A stretch of DNA of 29,961 nt, from positions 1 to 29,961 of the forward strand of contig JAKPQU010000487.1 in the NCBI GenBank assembly GCA_029555925.1, read 5' to 3'. A program made the translations under genes and the position numbers. Of the stretch, positions 24,112-29,961 are shown in pieces (position 1 is the stretch's first letter; each line of letters opens with the position of its first letter). The notes beneath the pieces are model-generated. The model worked only from the letters and a program-made list of their open reading frames with translations. It was not told the origin of the DNA and did not search any database. The DNA is from Bacillota bacterium (GTDB lineage: Bacteria; Eremiobacterota; SpSt-956; JAKJGF01).

Positions 24112-25689
24112 TTAAAATTTCATTAAAGGAAATTTTTTATCTTCCCTCTTATTGAATCTTTCCACACCTCTGTTAAGGGCTTCAAGGATTAACCTGTCAA
24201 GATTCTTATTGTTCTCTACCCTGTGTCCATATCTGTCAACCTCAACAGGTATATTATTTAAATATTTACATGGTACTCCGTACTGTTCTCTTATATATCT
24301 GACACCTTCCACACCACGTGCTTTAATTTCTACAAGAAACATATCAGGCTTTTCATCTGATTTCATGGCACTGTCTATATCTCTTCTCATAAGATCATCT
24401 CTTGAAAGCTCAAAAGAAGCTGAAATAACTTTACATCCATAATTTTCCTCAAGAGAAGACAGAATTTTATCTTTTACCTTTTTCGGAGCTGTTCCCAGGT
24501 ACATGATAGATTTACCAGTCAGCTCCTGTTTCATTTCTTCATAGTCTCCCATCACTTCCGGTTCAAAATAGGTTCTTACCACGGAAAGAGAAGAATTTCG
24601 CTTTTTTAAAGCTTCTTCAACCCTGTCAATCTGCTCGGAAGAAGCAGTTTCAGGCTGACAGTGGGCAAGAATAACACATTCCGTGCCGTCTAGGCCCGGA
24701 AAATCTTCAAGAAGTGTAAGGCTTACATCTGACTGAACAAGGGTTATTGTGGCATCTACCCTTGTAGGAGGATGCTCTCCCCCGCTCCCTTCATGAAGTA
24801 TATAATTACCGGGACATTTTTCTGAGAGTTTAAGTCCCAGTTCCACGTTAGAAACAACAAATTCATGAAAATAACCTGCCCCTGCCCTGCGACATCCTAT
24901 GACAGATATACCGGGAGCAGATTTGCCGGTTTTTTCTTCATAATTATCCATATATTGAGATAATATAAGACCATCTTCATAGACATCAGAAGCGCCGTGA
25001 AGTTTAAATTTGAGTAATGCTTCAAGATATTCAGGACGAAAACGACTGTTATAAATCTCATCAAGTGTTATTTCATCAGGTGACTTCTCGGAATGTTTGT
25101 TGTGTATATTCACAAGAGGAGGTTCGGGAGGGCCACCGCGGGAATGGGTCATAACAATGGCTTCCCATGGTGTATCATAGGAACCCAGACCGCTCATAAG
25201 TTTACTCACATAAATACCAAAAGCAGTTTTGCCTACTCTTTTATCTGTAGCATAAAGTCCCATAGATGGTTTTACAGCATTGACAGATCCAGTTTTTTCT
25301 CCGAATACTGTACCACCTGCAATGTATTTTGCTCCGTAAGAAACTGCAATTGAAGCATATTTGTTCATTATCTGCCTGTTTACCTGGGGAGAACCGGAAA
25401 GTTGAACAACAAGATCTATATCTCTGTCTGAAAGAGCTTTTCTGAGGCCTGCCACAGGATCTGAAATGCCGTTTACAGGGTCTCCTTCCATTATTACTCC
25501 AACTCCGAATTCTTTTAAAAACTCGTCATTAAAACTTTCAGGGCTTTTTATTTTTTCCGTTCCTCCGAGCCATACAAGTCTGACAGGGGTAAAATCAAAT
25601 TCTTTTATCAATTTCTTTATACCGTCTATGGTATTATCGGCTTTATGGACTCCGTCAATTAATACGACACCTTTTTTCTGTAATGACAT
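24112..25689 (-). CDS. cpgS: cyclic 2,3-diphosphoglycerate synthetase homologue
   Basis: The 525-residue cytoplasmic protein matches the cDPG synthetase family of methanogens and some bacteria. It has VVLIDGVHKADNT at the N terminus, WLGGTEKI, an NTP-binding loop ATDKRVGKT (148-155), MTHSRGGPPEPP, VIGCRRAGAGYFHEFVVSN and LHEGSGGEHPP. The archaeal enzyme uses ATP to cyclise 2,3-diphosphoglycerate to a solute linked to phosphate storage and heat or salt protection. Whether this bacterial copy makes that compound is inferred from homology only. GAGGTGG lies about 10 bases before the ATG. The gene appears to be monocistronic. Confidence 0.82.
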   Translation of the reverse strand: MSLQKKGVVLIDGVHKADNTIDGIKKLIKEFDFTPVRLVWLGGTEKIKSPESFNDEFLKEFGVGVIMEGDPVNGISDPVAGLRKALSDRDIDLVVQLSGSPQVNRQIMNKYASIAVSYGAKYIAGGTVFGEKTGSVNAVKPSMGLYATDKRVGKTAFGIYVSKLMSGLGSYDTPWEAIVMTHSRGGPPEPPLVNIHNKHSEKSPDEITLDEIYNSRFRPEYLEALLKFKLHGASDVYEDGLILSQYMDNYEEKTGKSAPGISVIGCRRAGAGYFHEFVVSNVELGLKLSEKCPGNYILHEGSGGEHPPTRVDATITLVQSDVSLTLLEDFPGLDGTECVILAHCQPETASSEQIDRVEEALKKRNSSLSVVRTYFEPEVMGDYEEMKQELTGKSIMYLGTAPKKVKDKILSSLEENYGCKVISASFELSRDDLMRRDIDSAMKSDEKPDMFLVEIKARGVEGVRYIREQYGVPCKYLNNIPVEVDRYGHRVENNKNLDRLILEALNRGVERFNKREDKKFPLMKF

Positions 25690-25770
25690 TTTTAAATACC
25701 ACCTCTTTCAGTTTTTTATTTCTTTATATTATAATCAAAAAACAATGTTATTTCAATATTTTATATAATA

Positions 25771-25830
25771 TACAATAAAAATCTATAGATATTAAATTTA
25801 TACAATGAAAATTTATAGATATTAATTATA
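25771..25830. repeat. 30-bp AT-rich tandem duplication
   Basis: 25771-25800 and 25801-25830 are tandem copies that differ at about four positions; each contains a TATAGATATTAA core. Related TATAGATTT words appear near 26930, 28180 and 29763. This one lies about 80 bases upstream of the first permease gene. Confidence 0.65.
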
Positions 25831-25913
25831 TAGAAAAACTATAAAATTTTCCATATCATATAAAATTCTCACAGGTAGGAATTTTAGGATTTCTTATTGA
25901 ATAAGGATAAATT

Positions 25914-26915
25914 ATGAGATATCACATAAAAATTTTAAGCAGAAAAATTTTCATATCTCTTATTACGATTCTTGTGGCAATGACCTTTACCTTTTTTCTC
26001 GTTCGCCAGATGCCGGGAGATATTATTCATACATGGGCCATTCAGATTCAAATGCAGCAGGGTATAGGCTATAATGAAGCAAGAGAAATCGCAAAAACCA
26101 TGATGAATTATGATCCCACTGTGCCTGTATATATCCAGTATATTAAATATATAGGAAATCTGTTATTTCATGGCAATCTTGGTTATTCCCTTACCTATAG
26201 AATTCCCGTATCTGTTATCATATGGAAATCCCTTCCCTGGACTCTTCTTATAACGTCTCTGTCTGTAACAGTCAGCTTCATTACCGGTTCTTTCCTGGGA
26301 GCTGCCATAGCGTGGAAAAGAAAAACCATTCTGGAGCCAGTTGTTACCTTATATGCCACAATTACCCAGGCTGTTCCGGATTTTCTCATAGGCCTCATAT
26401 TGCTGGTAGTACTGGGAGTAAATCTGAGATGGCTTCCCATGCGCGGCCCATACGGCCCCGATGTGGATCCGGGATTCAATATTCCTTTTATTTTAGATGT
26501 CCTCTATCATGCCATATTACCTGTTATGGCTTTTTCCGTTCAGGCAATAGGAGGATGGGCTCTTGCCATGAAAGCAAGTGCCACAGGTGTGCTGGGAGAA
26601 GATTACATCAATGTTGCAAAAGCCAAAGGTCTTACAGAAACAAGAATTTTAACACAGTATCTTGGGAAAAATGCCATAATACCACAGATTACAGGTCTTG
26701 CCATAACACTTGCCACTATGCTGGGAGGATCTATGCTGGTAGAAACAATATTCGGCTATCCGGGACTGGGGTACTTCTTCGGACAGGCTATAAATACAAG
26801 AGATTACAGCCTCATACAGGGATTATTTCTTGTAACCACTGTGGCAGTTATTCTGGCAAATCTCGTGGCAGATGTAGTTTATACAAAATTAGATCCGAGA
26901 ATTAAACTTGAATAA
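25914..26915 (+). CDS. Dpp/Opp-type ABC transporter permease (DppB-like)
   Basis: The 333-residue inner-membrane protein has six membrane segments, the family start (ISLITILVAMTFTFFLVRQM then PGD) and the cytoplasmic EAA loop DYINVAKAKGLTETRILTQY. DPRIKLE closes the chain, as is usual for DppB. It forms the import channel with a DppC partner (27320), powered by two ATPases and fed by a family 5 binding protein. AAGGA lies 7 bases before the ATG. The partner gene is 404 bases downstream, unusually far for an operon of this kind, and the gap is full of repeats. Confidence 0.92.
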   Translation: MRYHIKILSRKIFISLITILVAMTFTFFLVRQMPGDIIHTWAIQIQMQQGIGYNEAREIAKTMMNYDPTVPVYIQYIKYIGNLLFHGNLGYSLTYRIPVSVIIWKSLPWTLLITSLSVTVSFITGSFLGAAIAWKRKTILEPVVTLYATITQAVPDFLIGLILLVVLGVNLRWLPMRGPYGPDVDPGFNIPFILDVLYHAILPVMAFSVQAIGGWALAMKASATGVLGEDYINVAKAKGLTETRILTQYLGKNAIIPQITGLAITLATMLGGSMLVETIFGYPGLGYFFGQAINTRDYSLIQGLFLVTTVAVILANLVADVVYTKLDPRIKLE

Positions 26916-26925
26916 TTTTATATTC

Positions 26926-26990
26926 TATAGATTATATTGTAAGTGATACAAATCTATAGATTTCAATTGTATAGATTTTAATTATATAAT
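26926..26990. repeat. TATAGATTTTAATT-type AT-rich repeats
   Basis: TCTATAGATTATATTG, TCTATAGATTTCAATTG and TATAGATTTTAATTATATAA follow the first permease stop directly. They belong to the same word family as 25771-25830 and 29763-29820. No hairpin with a T-run is seen, so it is not clearly a terminator. Confidence 0.5.
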
Positions 26991-27133
26991 ATTTAAAAAA
27001 AATTAATGTTCACGTTTTTAGAGTTTTGATTTTTTTAGCTGAAATCTGATAATTTTAATTGTAAAAAATACATATATCTATAACTATACTTTTGCAGATT
27101 TTAAAAACTGTAAAAAAATAATCTAATTCAATT

Positions 27134-27198
27134 TTTGGGTGTTAAGTTTTTGGTGTTGGATTAGGAAGATTAAAACCCAAAAACCAGAACCTATCCAA
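27134..27198. repeat. GGGT/ACCC repeat hairpin between permease genes
   Basis: TTGGGTGTTAAG and TTTTTGGTGTTGGATTAGG are followed by ACCCAAAAACCAGAACCTAT and CCAA, which can pair back (TTGGATTAGG with CCTATCCAA). The words match the TTAGGTT/CTGGGTT heptads at 23906-23968. The rest of the 404-base gap is AT-rich with nothing else recognised. Confidence 0.5.
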
Positions 27199-27319
27199 CT
27201 ATAAAGTCAGTAAAAACAAGAAAATTATGAAAAAGTGCAAAAGTATAGTGTATAAGATAAATCCAATTATATATATTTTAACTTTATAGATAAATATTCT
27301 ATAGAAAGGAATTATATAC

Positions 27320-28177
27320 ATGTTAAAAAATCTGTGGAGTTCTTTTAAAATCATAAAGCATAACAGAAGAGCTTTCTTCGGATTTATTATGCTCTGTATA
27401 TTTTTTCTTACGGCACTTCTGGGGCCAATTCTTATTCCTCTGGACATGACGCCTGACTATATGAATCGCTTTCAATCTCCTTCCATGTCGCATTTTCTCG
27501 GTACAGATTATGCGGGAAGGGATATTTTAATACAGTTAATTCATGGTTCAAGGGATATTATGCTCATAGCATTCTCTACAGGATTTTTCGGTATATTTAT
27601 CGCAGTATCTACAGGACTTTCAGCAGGACTTCTTGGAGGAAAATACGATGCCTTTATGATGAGACTGATAGATGTCCTTTTAACTGTGCCGAGTTTTCCT
27701 GTTATGGCAATTTTTGCGGCCCTTTTCAGGATAAAAAACCCGATTGTTTTCGGTCTGGTTCTTGCTCTATGGTCATGGCCGGCCCTTGCAAGGTCAATAA
27801 GGTCACAGATTCTTACGCTTAAAAAGAAAGAATTTATCGAAGTTGCCCGTATCATGGGTATGAGCACCACTCATATTATGTTTAAAGAACTTATGCCGAA
27901 CATGATGCCATATATAACGATAAATTTTATAAATATCGCAAAAGGAGCCATTACGGCAAGTGTCGGAATTATGCTTCTCGGCCTTGTTCCCCTCAGAGTT
28001 CAAAACTGGGGTATGATGCTCAACATGGCTGCCTTCCAGACAGGAGCAATATATATCCCGAAGGCCTATTCCTATTTGATCTCCCCTATATGTGCCATAG
28101 TAATTTTTCAATACAGCCTTATAAATTTCGCCTCAGGCGTGGATGAACTATTTGATCCCAGACTGAGGATAAGATAA
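27320..28177 (+). CDS. Dpp/Opp-type ABC transporter permease (DppC-like)
   Basis: The 285-residue protein has the DppC-type start (HNRRAFFGFIMLCIFFLTAL then LGPILIP), FLGTDYAGRDILIQLIHGSR, and the EAA loop KKEFIEVARIMGMSTTHIMF with MPNMMPYITINF. FDPRLR closes the chain. About six membrane segments are seen. It should pair with the DppB-like protein at 25914. AAAGGAA lies about 9 bases upstream of the ATG. No ATPase genes follow, which is unusual, since dppD and dppF normally come next. Confidence 0.92.
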   Translation: MLKNLWSSFKIIKHNRRAFFGFIMLCIFFLTALLGPILIPLDMTPDYMNRFQSPSMSHFLGTDYAGRDILIQLIHGSRDIMLIAFSTGFFGIFIAVSTGLSAGLLGGKYDAFMMRLIDVLLTVPSFPVMAIFAALFRIKNPIVFGLVLALWSWPALARSIRSQILTLKKKEFIEVARIMGMSTTHIMFKELMPNMMPYITINFINIAKGAITASVGIMLLGLVPLRVQNWGMMLNMAAFQTGAIYIPKAYSYLISPICAIVIFQYSLINFASGVDELFDPRLRIR

Positions 28178-28179
28178 TC

Positions 28180-28225
28180 CAATTGTATACAATACAAATC
28201 TATACAATATCAATCTATTGAATAT
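28180..28225. repeat. AT-rich short repeats after the DppC-like gene
   Basis: ATTGTATACAATACAAATCT, then ATACAATATCAATCTATTGA, continue the ATACAAATCTATA word family. This lies in the gap between convergent genes; no terminator with a clear stem and T-run is seen. Confidence 0.4.
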
Positions 28226-28253
28226 CTTCAAAATTTCTACAGTAATTTGACTG

Positions 28254-29396
28254 TTATTTTTTCTTTTTTATAAACATCATTATGGCAAAACCTGCTACAC
28301 AACCTCCTGCTATGAGTAAAATTCCGATAAGAGGGCGATAGAATAGCCATGCAACCGATATGGTTATACTGGAGAGTATGAGAGATAAAAAGAGGGATGA
28401 TAAAAATATGCCTCCGCCGATAAGGCTGCCGATAAATGGTATAACATCGGCAAATACTGCGATAGGAGCAAATATCAAATTCAGTCCTATTAACATAAGT
28501 ATAAATCCGACAGCCCTGAGAATCCATGTCCAGATACTATTTTCTTCCTGGGCATGTTTAAACATGCCGTCAGCAGAAACTTCTCCCATTTCCAGACGTT
28601 CAATAGCATCTCCTGCTTTTGTTTGATATGGTTCAAAAGTTTTTCCTGTCTGTCTGGCAATAATACTTACTGTTACAGGTTTCACAACGTCAAAGGATAT
28701 TCTCGTATCCCCGATTTGAGGACTTGACGGATTATCACCAAGATAATAGTAATTACTACTTACTTCCAGTTTATTCTTCAATCCGGCAGGAAGGGTATCG
28801 GCACTTATCTGAACAGGTGTTCTGCTTGTAATTTCGTTTATGAGAGATTTTGAGAGTGTAAAGGCGCCCAGAGTAACATCATTTGCCTGTTTTTCCTCTC
28901 TCGAATAGGGCATCTGAGAAGGATTTTGATGTCCCTGAGATTGATTGAAATTACGGGAATTAATTATATCGTCAGACCATACCCTGTCATAACTATAGGT
29001 TGTTATAGTCTTTTTATTTCCGCCTACCTGTTTTCTGCTTTCACTTTTTTTATGTTCTTTCCACTGGTACATTTCAACATGTCTTATCAATTTAATAGCA
29101 TTTTTTTCCGAAACATTAAATATGGAATCTTTAAGGGTTTCTTTTGTTGTTGCAAGACCTGTCAGATGGACAAGTTTTTGTTCATTGCCGCTATCCACTT
29201 TATCGGAACTGACAGATATAACACTTTTCGAGCCTTCTGCAAGGCTCTGAGCAGTTCTGACTGCCCTGCCTTCATTCCAGAATAAAACAGGGAAGGAAAC
29301 AATAAACATAATGATACCTATTAAAACACCGACAATAGCATTTTTTATCCTTGTAAACCAGGATTCATTGCTTGACGTACTGTATGAATCACTCAT
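28254..29396 (-). CDS. TMEM43-family membrane protein
   Basis: The 380-residue protein has one membrane helix near the N terminus (residues 20-42) and three or more at 290-375, with a large loop domain between. The family pattern (TMEM43, PF07787) is clear: FPVLFWNEGRAVRTAQSLAE, KLVHLTGLATTKETLKD, IRHVEMYQWKEHK and GDTRISFDVVKP. In bacteria its role is not known; in animals the family sits in inner nuclear or ER membranes. The region after the TM domain is Lys-rich (FIKKKK). No operon partner is adjacent. Confidence 0.88.
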   Translation of the reverse strand: MSDSYSTSSNESWFTRIKNAIVGVLIGIIMFIVSFPVLFWNEGRAVRTAQSLAEGSKSVISVSSDKVDSGNEQKLVHLTGLATTKETLKDSIFNVSEKNAIKLIRHVEMYQWKEHKKSESRKQVGGNKKTITTYSYDRVWSDDIINSRNFNQSQGHQNPSQMPYSREEKQANDVTLGAFTLSKSLINEITSRTPVQISADTLPAGLKNKLEVSSNYYYLGDNPSSPQIGDTRISFDVVKPVTVSIIARQTGKTFEPYQTKAGDAIERLEMGEVSADGMFKHAQEENSIWTWILRAVGFILMLIGLNLIFAPIAVFADVIPFIGSLIGGGIFLSSLFLSLILSSITISVAWLFYRPLIGILLIAGGCVAGFAIMMFIKKKK

Positions 29397-29550
29397 AAAT
29401 ATACTTCCTTTACTATTTATTTTTATTTTTGCTTATATTCTATTTTTAATATCATAATCCCTTTATTATTTACATGATGAGTATAAGGAAGTTAAAAAAA
29501 ACAGGGAAAAAGCTTTAAAAATTACCAGGGAAAATTTGAAATATTTTTAT

Positions 29551-29637
29551 ATTTACTTTCATAACTTATTAGAAATTAAGTGCTTCGTGACGCGTGACGC
29601 GAGGAGTATCTGTAATTTGTTATGAACTACACTATAA
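29551..29637 (-). repeat. short family I derivative with heptad core
   Basis: TTTCATAACTTATTAGAAAT (from 29558) matches the right arm of family I in reverse. CGTGACGCGTGACGCG follows, and GTTATGAACTACACTATAA (29619-29637) closes the element. It has two right-type ends and only one heptad run, so it is about half the usual size. Confidence 0.55.
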
Positions 29638-29762
29638 TAATTAATAGATTAAAATAATGATAAAATCTGTTAATCTTCTTTCCGAAATTTTTCTAGAGGA
29701 GATATTAAGAAGCTCTATTATAAAAGAGCAATCTTACAGATAAAACAATGTATAATTTTCAA

Positions 29763-29820
29763 ATATATAGATTTTAACTATATAGATTAAAAATATTTAG
29801 ATTTTAATTATATATATTTA
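29763..29820. repeat. 15-base AT-rich tandem repeat
   Basis: TATATAGATTTTAAC, TATATAGATTAAAAA, TATTTAGATTTTAAT and TATATATATTTAATT are four successive units directly abutting the family I copy at 29822. The rest of the 29397-29961 gap shows no gene. Confidence 0.6.
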
Positions 29821-29821
29821 A

Positions 29822-29961
29822 TTATAGTGTATTTCATAACTTATTAGAATTTAAGTCGTCGTGACGCGTAACGCGTGACGCGTGACGGGTTTAATCCCTG
29901 CGCATCACACATTACGCATTACGCATTACGAGGTCATTATTTATGGATAGTTATGAAACTA
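29822..29961 (-). mobile_element. MITE-like element, family I, copy 3 (cut by the window end)
   Basis: This is a reverse-oriented copy of the elements at 257 and 13508. It starts TTATAGTGTATTTCATAACT, has four GTGACGC/GTAACGC words, GGGTTTAATCCC, then four GCATTAC-type words, and runs into TATGGATAGTTATGAAACTA at the window end. About seven bases of the closing terminal repeat are missing. Each heptad arm has exactly four units. Confidence 0.75.

Noticed and set aside
26222..26905. 227-residue Cys/His/Ser-rich plus-strand frame inside the DppB-like gene
   Set aside because: It is an out-of-frame shadow; the DppB-like frame has full family conservation.
257..29961. Autonomous transposon or integron
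   Set aside because: No transposase or integrase frame exists in the window; the elements are too small and non-coding.

Overview
The window comes from an AT-rich bacterial chromosome, probably an uncultured lineage with a low gene density. Type IV pilin-like genes, lipoboxes, Sec signal peptides, sigma70-type promoters and ordinary Shine-Dalgarno sites mark it as bacterial. TGA serves as a normal stop in several genes, so the standard bacterial code applies. I cannot name a phylum from the sequence. No rRNA, tRNA, CRISPR array, transposase or prophage module was seen.

Layout: (1) 1-4755, a repeat-rich leader and a three-gene prepilin/minor pilin operon. (2) 4843-6829, a glpT-type antiporter gene broken by one missing base, then a TPR protein. 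(3) 6932-10818 on the minus strand, a peptide-binding lipoprotein and an amino-acid permease gene interrupted by one in-frame TGA. (4) 11154-13302, two divergent genes of unusual proteins that share a control region with nested dyads. (5) 13374-13735, a miniature inverted-repeat element whose two ends each run into a short open frame. (6) 13782-19575, a YkgJ/TPR protein, then a minus-strand run: an overlapping operon of a pseudo-caspase/beta-propeller protein, an ECF S component and an unknown protein, preceded by an acidic protein and a PEBP lipoprotein. (7) 19926-21791, a large Ala/Lys/Glu-rich helical repeat protein. (8) 22348-25689, a SUMF1-type protein, a small NTF2-like anchored protein and a cyclic 2,3-diphosphoglycerate synthetase homologue. 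(9) 25914-28177, two Dpp/Opp-type permease genes separated by a 404-base gap. (10) 28254-29961, a TMEM43-family protein and a repeat-rich end.

Two signals stand out. First, intergenic DNA is full of short words with a 7-base period (GTGACGC/GTAACGC, GTAATGC, TTCACTG, TTAGGTT/CCGGGTT). The GTRAYGC type lies inside several unrelated inverted-repeat shells, including a 147-148 bp MITE-like element (three copies) and a second family of about 96-105 bp (two full copies, one partial). Second, three non-homologous proteins without signal peptides (11154, 12484 and 19926) share a similar N-terminal leader (M[KN]I, a polar linker, then xD[SV][VF][QH]). Each also has TTAACA-N5-T(T/A)A type boxes upstream of its promoter. 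This looks like a small regulon with a common N-terminal tag.

Both broken transporters carry single-base lesions, so sequencing error has to be excluded before they are called pseudogenes.
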